Shown one piece after another: positions 10,667 to 20,441 of a DNA stretch of 64,000 nt (within the stretch, counting starts at the first letter, position 1; each line of letters opens with the position of its first letter). Position numbers and translations under genes: made by a program. The notes below the pieces were generated by a model that saw only the letters and a list, made by a program, of their open reading frames with translations, did not search any database and was not told where the DNA came from. This stretch comes from Tetragonia tetragonoides (lineage: Eukaryota > Streptophyta > Magnoliopsida > Caryophyllales > Aizoaceae): contig CM076140.1 in the NCBI GenBank assembly GCA_038025085.1, forward strand, positions 16,078,001 through 16,142,000, in the 5' to 3' direction.

Positions 10667-12415
10667 AATATATAGATATACGACTACTTTGAGATCAAAA
10701 AAAAAAAGAAAAAAAGATATACGACTACTTTTTATGCAAGTATAAGAAATTCAAATGAACATCAGTTTATTAAAAAAAGATGGTGTTTGGCTAATGCACA
10801 ACAAGAAAAAACATCCCTCTAATTTATAGCAAAAATGGAACAATATTGAAATGCTTGTCTTTGCATCTTTTCCACATGGATTCATGTCCTCTTTCAACAG
10901 ATCTCAGTCAATTTTTTGGCTCTTAAATTAATTTTAAAAAGTGTTTTTGAATATGAATGCATGATAGAAAGATGTAATGAATTTCTTTTGAAAATGAATA
11001 AAATACTTACAGCATAAATCGAGTTTGAAGTCTCGATATGTGGTTATTTGGTTGATATTATAGAATAGTGTAAATTTTTATAAGATATTGAAAATTGCTT
11101 GAAACTAAAATAAATGGGTGTGTTTTATCCTCTCTTGCAAAACCCTAGCCCTCGTGCTCCCTCGTTGATTCATGTCAAGTTACGATTTGGGATTCCAAGT
11201 GATTGTCTAGTTCATATCGTAATAATTTTGAACAAAGAATAATAACTTTTTATTATAATGAGGTACTAAAAACAAATGGTTTCATATGAGGGTAAATTTT
11301 GTCTTCTCTCTCTTCCCCCCTCCCCCTATAGTTATCAAATGTCGATTGTAGCTTCTATATTGACGTTTCGATTCTCCGTTTTATTTTACTATATATTTCT
11401 CCGTAATTAGGAACTAATTTAGTGTTCTTTATATAATCTCCTCGTGAGAGTTTATTTGAGCCCCCGCATTTGTTAGTGATTTGTGGCTTTTGGTGTTGGG
11501 GTAGCTTAGTTTGTTTTCGTGGATCGAGAAGACAAGTTTAATCTTCTTTCGTAAGTGGATTTGTGCTTTCAAAGTGTACTAGTTTTTGTCCCGGGCTAGC
11601 CCAGGATTATTCTTTTTTATATGTTGTTTATCTTTTTAGGTGCTATAGTAGGCGTGCGTCTTAATTACACGGATGTTATAATCATGTGATTAAGGGCATT
11701 TTCTCTTCTTTTTTTTTTATTAGAAAGCAAGTAAATGTTCTAATTAAAAAAGTTTCGATACTCAATTATCTATTTGGTGACAATTTAGCTAACAGATTAA
11801 TCATACAGTGAAAGCAACGAATGACATATATAACAATACGTGACAATGCATGGTGATATAAAGGCCACATGACAAATATATAACAAATAGCTCGTAGAAG
11901 TGGCACATGGCGAGGAGAAACTGTGTAGTGTATATGTTTTATAACTTTTATCGAATATTATAGAGTTAAATATAGGACATATGCATTTCATTTTGAAGGA
12001 CATCATAGAGTCAAATATGGGACATATGTATCTCACTTTGAAGTATTGTTCGAACCTGATCGATCCAATGAAGTAACAATTATAATTTATATAGTTGCGT
12101 AACAAAAGCTATTGATTTTATAAATTGAACAATATGATAATATTTATGTCGTTTTGTATTTATTAAGTCAAAAAATGTTTGACATACTTGCATGAGCGGC
12201 TTACGTGGCATTACCATACGAATTTAGGAGCTTACGTGGCATCCCATGTGTCAATCTCAAATGTGCCACGTGACAAGTATTAGGAAAATTGCACTGTGTT
12301 TTAATAGTAATGTAAGATGTAAGATTGCAATATGTTTCATAATGACCTTTGGTCAGACGTATATGAAGAGCCAAAAATCAGAGATTGAGTTTTACCCCAT
12401 CATCGATCACCACAT
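10667..12415. other. Intergenic DNA with a short duplication
   Basis: No gene seen. Around 11940-12050 a segment of roughly 60 bp (TAGAGTTAAATATAGGACATATG...) is repeated once with changes. A CT-rich stretch with AAACCCTAGCCCT near 11140 resembles a leader of a retroposon or gene, but no reading frame follows. Confidence 0.45.
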
Positions 12416-12509
12416 AAATTCCAGGTTATTTGACACCATTATTATCTATTTCTTTGAACTGTAAATTCCAGGTTATTTGGCACCATTTTTATCTATTTCT
12501 TTGAACTGT
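12416..12509. repeat. 47-bp tandem duplication
   Basis: Copies at 12416-12462 and 12463-12509 differ at only a few bases. Each begins AAATTCCAGGTTATTTG and ends CTTTGAACTGT. A local slippage or repair product in non-coding DNA. Confidence 0.9.
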
Positions 12510-12704
12510 AAAGAAGTCCCATTAAAGAAAAATGAAACTTAAATTTAGGTTGTTATCGAGACTAAGTATGTGTACTCCTTCCATCCCATGGATATTTATG
12601 GGACAGAAAAAAAAGTTTCCGTGGAACGGATGAAGAAATCACTAACTACGCTATATATGATTCCATTAACAATCGCGAATATTAGTACTTTAATGTATCT
12701 TCTA

Positions 12705-13067
12705 CTCCCTTCGGTCCATGGAAATCTTGACGTTTGGAGAATATGACTAATATTAAGGAAAACATATTTTAGCACAAAAATTTCAAATTTATCCTTAAAA
12801 GAGCACATGAGGTATTAAGAGAGAGAAAATAATATTTTAGTGGATATTTATTGCTTTCATTGCTTTTGTATTATTTTTCTTACTTTTATAGCTAGTGGCG
12901 TGAGAAATCTTTTTTTTATTTATTATTTCCTTGCACATGGGGGTGAGAAGGTGGGAGGGGTAAAATAGTAAATGGTGCTCAAATATATTACCATATAAAA
13001 AAACGTAAAAATTTCCATGGTCCAAACATAAGTGAAAAGCGTAAAGATTTCTGTGAATCGGATGACG
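12705..13067. mobile_element. Degenerate Stowaway-like MITE
   Basis: The left end, after a TA, reads CTCCCTTCGGTCCATGGAA. The right end is a decayed inverted copy (AGATTTCTGTGAATCGG) followed by TA. The terminal motif is the usual plant Stowaway/mariner type. A second, related terminal fragment lies at about 12570-12640. Confidence 0.6.
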
Positions 13068-13075
13068 TATAATGA

Positions 13076-13599
13076 ATTGCTATTTACCGCCAAAAAATAC
13101 TCACTACCGCCCTTAGAATTTACGATTTTGCCCTTCACTCGTTTTTTTTTTCCAGTTCGTAGTATCGGGCGGAAGCAATTTCCGCCTGACCCATGGGTCA
13201 GGCGTCTGCAATTTCCGCCTGATCCATGGGTGAGGCGGAATCTGCAGACGCCTGATCCATGGGTCAGGCGGAAATTGCAGACGCCTCAACCATGGGTCAG
13301 GCGGAAAGGGTTTCCGCCGAACCTATGGATCAGGCGGAAATTACAGACGCCCGACCCAATTTGTGCGAAAAAAAAATTACCTCGGACGGCGTCGACGACA
13401 CTTCTTGGTCGCCGGAAGACATTTGCGGTCGTTCCTTGCTTGCCGGTGAGAGAATGTTGGTGAATGTGGGTGGGTGTGAGAGTGGGTGAGTGTGGGAGAG
13501 TTAGAGAGGGAGAAAGAAGGGTGAAAATGTGAGCGGGGGCAATATTGTAATTTCCAAGGACGGTGATAAGTAATTTTATGGCGGTATATAGTAACACCC
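13076..13599. mobile_element. Mutator-like MITE carrying a 33-bp tandem repeat
   Basis: Ends of about 35 bp are inverted copies: left ATTGCTATTTACCGCCAAAA, right complement GGGTGTTACTATATACCGCC. Flanking 9-bp repeats GTATAATGA (13067-13075) and GTATAATAA (13600-13608) match at 8 of 9, the size Mutator-like elements make. The interior holds five 33-bp repeats and then a purine-rich segment. The 143-codon frame at 13032-13463 exists only because the repeat unit is a multiple of three. Confidence 0.8.
13184..13345. repeat. Palindromic minisatellite, 33-bp period, five copies
   Basis: Copies are anchored on CCATGGG-like cores at 13191, 13224, 13257, 13290 and about 13323, an exact 33-bp spacing. 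The first copy contains a perfect 20-bp palindrome (13184-13203) centred on CCATGG. The DNA can fold into a series of hairpins. Confidence 0.9.
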
Positions 13600-13608
13600 G
13601 TATAATAA

Positions 13609-14738
13609 ATTACTCCGTATATGCTAGTGCAACTAGGTTACCTGACTATGCATAAAGCATCTCATCATGTGAAGCCATTCGGTTGCCACTTTAGGAGAGT
13701 TAACTTTTCTCTCTGCTAAGTTTTCCGATCGACAACACAACAGTTTCCCGGGCCCAGTAAAGCCCATGAAACTTGATTTTAGTTGGGCCAGAGAAACTAC
13801 CTTACTTCACTCGCCTACGCAAACTACATTAACAAAATTTAAAAACTAACTAACTAATCCAAATCCCCAGTTATTAATTTATTATTATATTATTATATAC
13901 TTTCAAAATATCAGTAAGAAATCTCTATCCTATTTTATATGTCATCTAGACATCTACTATCTCATCTCCTTATATATAAGACATATTAGATTTTAAATTT
14001 ACAGTTTAACTAAATTAGGATGCATGACAATATGATGAACGGCCAACATTCAAGATGTGATTGGAATAGGAGGTGAAATGCATAATGTAGAGCTAATAAA
14101 AAACGGGTTTGACAGACGCAAATCGAATCTGGAGTGTTCTTTAAGCCCATGGACAGAGTTGACAAAAGAGCTTAATCCGGGCTCGCGGATCGGGTTTACA
14201 CAAATACCTTTACCCACACATTCCCGAGCCGGATAGGTGGACGATATGGGTTGGCCCGTCCTTGATCAGCTACAACAGAATATAGCAGAGAACCCGAATC
14301 GCGAAAACAGTACCACTTAGGATCGGCAAAAAGTGATGGACCCGTTGATGAACCTGAACATGACCCGCTACAGACTTGGCCGAACGATCCGAAAAGATTT
14401 AACTTGCTATTGAGTCGACCGCTGGTAACCCAAACTCAAAGGTAAAAACTGCAATATTTTGTCAAACTTGTTGAATAACCTGTAAAAAAACCCAATATTA
14501 ACTCGATAATAATTGCCTAAACCCAATATGACCCGATCGAATCCAACATGAGCGACCCGTTTACCAATTCTTATATTGTTACTCAGTTTTTAGTTTTCGC
14601 TAGTGGTATATAAGTCGGTAAAAACCAAAAAAAGTAAATAAGAACACCCCACAGGCCACAAAACAGAAATAAATACTCGGATCCTACAAAAGGAATCCAA
14701 ATTTGAAACGACCATCACCCCACATAGACACACAAACA

Positions 14739-14741
<3 letters not shown>
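13609..14741. other. Intergenic DNA with degenerate GACCCG-rich patch
   Basis: No gene seen. Between about 14104 and 14575 scattered GACCCG/CGGGTT motifs and weakly inverted ends (AAAACGGGTTTGAC, GACCCGTTTACC) suggest an old member of the simple-core MITE group. No target duplication could be found. Confidence 0.45.

Positions 14742-14742
<1 letters not shown>

Positions 14743-14782
<40 letters not shown>
14743..14782. repeat. (CT)20 microsatellite in the ERF upstream region
   Basis: Pure CT dinucleotides, about 600 bp upstream of the ERF start codon. CT/GA tracts are frequent in plant promoters and 5' UTRs. Confidence 0.95.
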
Positions 14783-14784
<2 letters not shown>

Positions 14785-15191
14785 ACCGACATGGCCCTAA
14801 CAACAACACAAGAGCTAACCCCTGAACCACCCTTTTGATCATCATCTATCTCCCTTTCTCTTATCTCACTCATGACTCCAAAACACATGTGTGAACACTT
14901 CCCATCGCTTCTATAGTCGGCAAACTGTATTAAATGCCTTTCTATTTTTTTTTTGCATCACATGCTCGAATAAATATTAACACATTTTTTCTAGTACAAC
15001 CAAGCTAGCTAGAAAAACAGAATTTCTTTTCTTTTACTTCTACTATAAAAATAATAAATGATATTTTCCTTTTTCTCTATTACAAGTATTAAATAGTTTT
15101 TGATTAATTAATTTAGAAGGTGATAAAATAGAACAAGACTAGGTTCAGAGAAGCTATCCTGTACCTAGAACGGCTACCAATCCACGCAACT

Positions 15192-15202
15192 CATATATAT
15201 AT
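15192..15202 (+). promoter_or_regulatory. Probable TATA box of the ERF gene
   Basis: CATATATATATTC lies about 190 bp before the start codon and is followed by a purine-rich, A-rich leader typical of a plant 5' UTR. Transcription would start near 15230. Inferred from position only. Confidence 0.45.
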
Positions 15203-15382
15203 TCAACTCCTTCAATTCAAACCCAAAGAGGAGAGAGAAAAAACCCAAAACTTAGCCATCAAAAACGAAAATTACACCAAAAATACTCTCGAGAGAAAAA
15301 TTGAATAAAAACGTAACACACACAAATATAAAGGCTAAGTAAATTAATTAAATTTGCTTAGCTTAGTTTAGCTTAAGATTAC

Positions 15383-18300
15383 ATGTGTTTGTTAAAGGTG
15401 GCGAACTCAAGGGAGTATCCGGGCTTTCCATTAAGCGGTGATGAGGAGAGAGAAAATTACGTCACCAATATTACCACTGTTGGTGGCTTAGCGGTAGCGG
15501 CCCAACAAGAAGTAAGGCCCATGGTGTATGGTGGTGGGCCAACGCAAGAGCAGCAGCCCAATTGGGAAACATCAGCTATGGTGACGGCTTTGACGGATGT
15601 GGTTTCGGGTCGGAGGATGGTGGCGGGTTTACAACATCAGCAAGAGTTTGGTGGCGGTGGAGGTGGCGGGTGGGTTGACCCGTATTTGAGTGGATATGGG
15701 GCGTGGGTGGGGCAAAAGAGAGGAAGAGAGGAAGTTAGTGTAGCTCAATTTGGTGGTATTCCAATTATACAACAAGAGGGGCAACAAATGATGGTTCATG
15801 GAGGTTTTGGTAGAGGTGAGATTAGAGGATCATCACCAACAGCTGGAGGAGAGTCATCATCTAGTGCAAGTGGTGGTAAGTAAAGTACTATCTTTCCATT
15901 CTATTCCTATCCAATTTTCCTAGTTTGTTAACATTTGTCACTTGATCGATCGACAAAAGGTCTTTTATGAGACTGCTTAAATATGAGACCATCTCTATAA
16001 CTAAATATGACATCGCCCTACGCTGAGGCTGCCTCATATAAGTTTTTTTTTTTATCGACTCATCTGCCTTAGCAAATCGTTAGCTAAGAGCGGGATATTA
16101 GGTAGCTTAGTTGGTAAAATATATATTGGCCAATTTAGCGGATAATATTGAAATCTGTGGATTTAAAATTTATTGGATACATCTAGGCTTATGCATCCCA
16201 TACATGAAAAGTTGAAGCCAAGATAACTTGTGTTTATCATATGTAGTGAAAAAATAGGCATGACGTTATTCATAGTAAACTTATGTATGTCTTAAAACAT
16301 TTTACACTTATTTCGGATTTGGATAAGTTCACCCTTTGTACTTCTCCGTACGACTCTTAACTAAATACCAAATGATCCGCTGTTTCATTTTTGTAGTAAA
16401 CCGAGAAGTATTAATTTTATGTATATCGTCATTGGAGAATTTGTTACTAACTTCTTATTGTGATAGCTGATAAGAATTGGTTTTGCATTATACACTTGTA
16501 AAATTTGAAATGGTCTACTTTGTGATATTGCATGTTAGAGATGTTAACAAGTACCGAATGAAAAAAACAAGATAAGTTGAGTTAAAGCTATACATACAGT
16601 ACATTTAGGTATGCATCATAGCTAGTAATTAACTCGTCTAAATTATTCTGCACCAAAAAAAAAAAAAAATCTTCTAAATTATGACTTTTGAAGCTACTCA
16701 ATTAGGTATTCTAAAACTACACATTTCCTTCGTTCTCTCTTCTTTGTTAGGGATATTTGAAACCCTTAGATATTTTACACAAAAATTCGTATGAGGGGTC
16801 TCGCTCAAACAAGCATGATATCAAGCTGACATCATGCTTGCTTATAGAGGATGGCTCATAAGAGACCTATTGAATATTTTATTCTTAGAAAAATATACAT
16901 AATCTAATTACATTAATTAGTCTTCAATTATGTTTAATTTATTCTCTAATTAGGTCATACTAATAAGAACAACGGAGTAGTAGTTAGCATATTAGTAGGC
17001 TTCATTCAACTTATATGTAGCTAATCAAATTTACAGGCATCCTAGTCTTTTCTTTATTGATGGCGCATTTCGTTCACATTTGAATTAGAATGGAAATTTT
17101 TTAATTTTCAAGAGAAGACATTTTGTTATTTTATGTAACATTCCACCATATAAACTTGGTCCTCATATAGAAAAGTTGAAGGAGATCAGATAAGTGCAAT
17201 TGATTTTACTTTCCACCTAATAACAAAATGGTATATATATATATGAACTTTTGGAACTCAACTTTTAAGATCCTTTTAGTTTCTTCAACTTTATTTTTCC
17301 TCTCTTTTCTTGCTCATAACCATGAAATAAACATGGCTAATTAGCCGCATGCATTGTGGATTTTGTGTATGTGATCATGACATTCCCGTGAATATTCTTT
17401 TCTCTAGAAGATTTTGCCAATTTTTTTTTTTTTTATTTTAAATTTCAAGTACGGATTAGATAGTAATCAAACTCTCAACTTTAGGGTTGTGGCAATAATT
17501 CTAACCACTCGAGTATTTCGTGATTCTGAGCTTCGTAACATTTGGTTTTTCTAATACTCACTAACATTTCTTTTTAATTTCTATCCACAGTGAAAGAAGA
17601 AAACGTTCCAAGTCCGGTACATATCCAATCAACAACAACAACCACAACATCACAACCCTCCTACACCAACCACCCACCATCTACTGCCACCACCACCACT
17701 ACCGCCTACGAAGAACCCGTCGGAGTAGAGCGAAAACGCCGCTACAGGGGAGTCCGCCAACGACCATGGGGCAAATGGGCAGCCGAAATCCGAGACCCAC
17801 ACAAAGCAGCCCGTGTTTGGCTCGGCACCTTCGACACCGCCGAAGCTGCAGCCCGAGCCTACGACGAAGCTGCTCTCCGCTTCCGAGGCAACCGCGCGAA
17901 GCTCAACTTCCCGGAATTCGTCCAATCCGTCCCTCCGCCTTCTCGGCCCGCCCCTCGACAACAACAGCAACAACAACCTCCTCAACCACCACCACCGGCT
18001 ATCATTGTTCCGGCCCCACCCGTGGCTCGAGTCAGTCGAACCATGCAACCGTCTCATCAACAGCAACAACAGCAACAGGGTAGTGCTAATAGTATAGATG
18101 TAGTAAGAGACTACTGGGAATACTCTCAGTTGCTACAAAGCTCAGGAGACTTCAGCTTCCCTGGTTTAGAACAAATGCTCTATAATACCAATTATTCCAC
18201 GTCATCATCACAGTTTGGTAGTGGACATCCAATTTCTCTATCCTCCACGTCATCATCTTCGCCATCTTTGTCGTCGTCGTCGTCGTTATTGTCGTTCCAG

Positions 18301-18426
18301 TATCCTCAGGTGTTCTCCGACGAGCAATCGGAGTTATTCCGATCATCGTCGTCGTCGGGTCAAGGTCCTCAACCTGGTGGTTGGTCTCAGTCTGGTGCTT
18401 ACCAACCTCCATCCTCAAGAAGCTAG
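15383..18426 (+). CDS. AP2/ERF transcription factor, group X (ABR1/ERF110-like), two exons
   Basis: Exons 15383-15875 and 17591-18426 join across a 1.7-kb intron (donor G|GTAAGT, acceptor CCACAG|TG) to give 442 aa ending at TAG 18424-18426. The join splits a GTG codon and keeps the frame. The N-terminus MCLLKVAN and a [14 protein letters not shown] segment match the ABR1/ERF110 subgroup as I know it. The AP2 domain spans about residues 215-274 and has the GCC-box-binding [12 protein letters not shown] and [19 protein letters not shown] motifs, with Ala and Asp at the positions typical of ERF rather than DREB proteins. Poly-Gln, Pro and Ser tracts follow, with a [15 protein letters not shown] motif that may be activating. 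By family it is a nuclear regulator of ABA and stress genes; the exact role here is inferred. No lesion seen. Confidence 0.93.
15953..16042. mobile_element. Small MITE, copy 1 (intron of the ERF gene), diverged
   Basis: Contains TTTTATGAGACTGC at one end and GGCTGCCTCATATAAG at the other, the paired ATGAG/CTCAT motif of the family seen better at 16779, 19201 and 19691. Confidence 0.45.
16105..16200 (+). mobile_element. tRNA-like SINE head (degenerate) in ERF intron
   Basis: GGTAGCTTAGTTGGTAAAA resembles a pol III box A. About 50 bp later GGATTTAAAAT is a decayed box B (GGTTCRAAT type). No anticodon-arm structure or intact acceptor stem is evident, so this is a SINE or tRNA relic rather than a tRNA gene. 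Confidence 0.4.
16779..16866. mobile_element. Small MITE, copy 2 (intron of the ERF gene)
   Basis: Begins CACAAAAATTCGTATGAGG and ends GGCTCATAAGAGACC. The core AAGCATGATATC...CATCATGCTTG is an imperfect palindrome. Same family as the copies at 19201 and 19691. Confidence 0.65.
17419..17519 (-). mobile_element. tRNA-headed SINE just upstream of ERF exon 2
   Basis: Read on the minus strand: a box A-like CTCGAGTGGTTAGAA, a box B-like GAGTTTGATTAC, then an A-rich tail (T run on the plus strand, about 17419-17431). It lies about 70 bp before the splice acceptor at 17590. Confidence 0.5.
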
Positions 18427-18563
18427 ATGATATTCTTTCATTTTGTTCAAGTTCTGTTCTTGGAGGAAAATTGTTTTTTTGTTGTTTTTTTTTTTTTGTG
18501 TCTTTGTTTCATTTGTTATTGTACGTTTTGGTTTATAGGTTTTGGGGAGGAAAAAGAACTTAC

Positions 18564-18832
18564 TACCTCCGTTCCGTTCAAACGCTCCCATTTGCCTAAA
18601 ATGGATGTTTCATACAAACACTCTCATTTCTTTAGTTGGTAAGGAATTTACTAGTCATTTATAATATTACCCCCATTAAAACCCAAGTCCCACCCTCTTC
18701 TTTCTCTCTCCTCAAGTCTCTCTCCATCCATGTTAATGTTGAGGGTATATGGGGAAAGTAGATGGCAAAATAAATTTTCCTTGTTTTTTGTGCCAAAAGC
18801 AAATGGAAGCGTTTTAAACGGAACGGAGGGAG
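18564..18832. mobile_element. Stowaway-like MITE in the ERF 3' flank/UTR
   Basis: Bounded by TA (18562-18563 and 18833-18834). Ends CTACCTCCGTTCCGTTCAAA and the complement of TTTAAACGGAACGGAGGGAG pair over 30 bp or more. It begins 138 bp after the ERF stop codon, so it may lie within the transcript and supply its 3' end. Confidence 0.88.
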
Positions 18833-19200
18833 TAGATGTTTTAGCTAGGACCAATATTGACGATAAAATGTGTTACATAGGATATTCTGGTAGAGTTGAT
18901 GGCTGCTAGGATTTCCAATGTGATATATCTTATTACCATTGGTAATAATCACACATACATGATGTAGCGACATGTGAAAAGAAAAAAAAAACATTAGAAT
19001 GATAAGAGAGATCATAAGGTTTTACTCAATTGTTTTGTATATTTTCTTTTTCCATGAGATTTCTATAACGCATATTGTTCGTGTCAATCGTGTGTAATTA
19101 AACAAAAATAATGTAGTTGGCATCAAAAGAAACGTAGAAAATGTTATATGGTGAGAATGAGAAATACAAATCATTGAGTTATTTGGTTGACAATAAATAT

Positions 19201-19330
19201 ACACAAAATTCCGTATGTCTTGAGGTCGCCTTTTCATACAAGCATGATATCATGTCGACGTCGACGTCGACGTCGACGTCGACGTCATGCTTGTATATAT
19301 AAGTGGCCTCATAGTGGAGCGACCTCATAC
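19201..19330. mobile_element. Small MITE, copy 3, with GTCGAC expansion
   Basis: Begins CACAAAATTCCGTATG and ends GCGACCTCATAC. Its central palindrome (ATACAAGCATGA at 19236-19247, TCATGCTTGTAT at 19285-19296) now encloses a GTCGAC repeat absent from the other copies. Confidence 0.7.
19254..19286. repeat. (GTCGAC)5.5 palindromic hexamer array
   Basis: 33 bases of GTCGAC units at the hairpin tip of a small MITE. Each unit is a SalI site and carries two CpG dinucleotides, in an AT-rich setting. Confidence 0.97.
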
Positions 19331-19690
19331 AATAAAACTTATTTGTATAAAGTTATTATTTAAGAGGGGTCAAGGGCAATAGGTACGGTATGGAATACCT
19401 TTTGTGCAATCAAAAGAAATGGAATAGGAGTTTGAAAATGAGTTTTATGGGAAAGGACAAAGCACAGAGAGATCCATAAGATTCCACAAACAAATGAAAT
19501 GTACCCTAGATAGATTTGATGTTAACAAGGTTCTTCTCATAATTGAACCTCACCAATGATGTGGAAAAAGGTAAAGGCAGAATTTGATTTTTTACTTGGG
19601 CTGCGCAAACGTGTTTTGTTAGCATTTATTATGTCACTCATTTTCTTTTCTTTCCTTTTTTTCTTTTGGCAGAGTAGTTTTTTTTTTTTT

Positions 19691-19808
19691 CACAAAAATT
19701 TATATGAGACGGTTTTAATGTGAGGCGTCTCAATAACAAACATGATGTCATGCTGACAATACTTGATTATAAAGGTGGCTTCATGTTGAGGAGGCCTCAT
19801 AAGAGACA
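19691..19808. mobile_element. Small MITE, copy 4
   Basis: Begins CACAAAAATTTATATGAGACG and ends GGCCTCATAAGAGAC. The interior has AACATGATGTCATGCTGAC, homologous to copies 2 and 3. Confidence 0.65.
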
Positions 19809-19810
19809 TT

Positions 19811-19942
19811 TTTTTTTCCCAGATTTAGATGAAGTATTAAGGCCAGAAGAATATACAAATACATCCATGGGTAAAAAGGGGATTCGAACATGTATTTAAT
19901 GTATTAATACTTCAGTTTTAATCACTAGGCTAAGACGTTAGG
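19811..19942 (-). mobile_element. tRNA-headed SINE
   Basis: On the minus strand box A is TAGCCTAGTGATTAAAAC and box B is TGTTCGAATCCCC, close to the consensus GGTTCGAATCC. The body ends in an A run (plus-strand T run at 19811-19819). It abuts small MITE copy 4. Confidence 0.6.
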
Positions 19943-20441
19943 ATACTGATTTTGCTTATTCCTGCTATCCAATAGTCTAACCGTTCTATTCTTTACCGTA
20001 AATGTGCTTCACTTGAACTTGTCATACCCCGCGGGAACTCGAAATTGATTTTAGTGACACTGATATTTTGACAAAAATGAAACTCCTTTTGACCGTTGAC
20101 CTTCAAGAACATATCAATATTTGAAGGCTTTTTGGTAGAGCTTTGACCTAGATGAAGTAGATGACTTCGTCAATCAACAAGAGTACTAATATATAGCCTC
20201 ATAATGCTAAATATCTTATTGGCAATTAGGCATTGGTAACACGTAACAACTAACAAGGCTATATTCGCAGTACTCGTTGTTTTACTAGTTAAAAAGTAAA
20301 AAAAAAAAGAAGTGATTTTAATAGAAACTAATGAAATTTTATTATAAAATGGCAATAAATTAGATGTTTTGTTACTTGAAGTTGAAAACTAGTACGGGTG
20401 ATAATATTTTTCGAAAAAAAGCTCTGTTCTCTCTCTTCCTC

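Noticed and set aside
10193..10675. 160-codon frame
   Set aside because: It crosses the A-rich tail and target duplication of the retroposed unit, with no known domain. Not reported as a gene.
13032..13463. 143-codon frame with 11-residue repeats
   Set aside because: It spans the MITE border and exists because the repeat period is 33. Several frames are open at once.
14104..14575. Another hAT-like MITE with GACCCG motifs
   Set aside because: Composition fits, but no matching TIRs with an 8-bp duplication could be found, so it is only noted as a degenerate patch.
17650..18075. 141-codon minus frame and other frames over ERF exon 2
   Set aside because: Mirror frames of a GC-rich coding exon that carries a clear AP2 domain.
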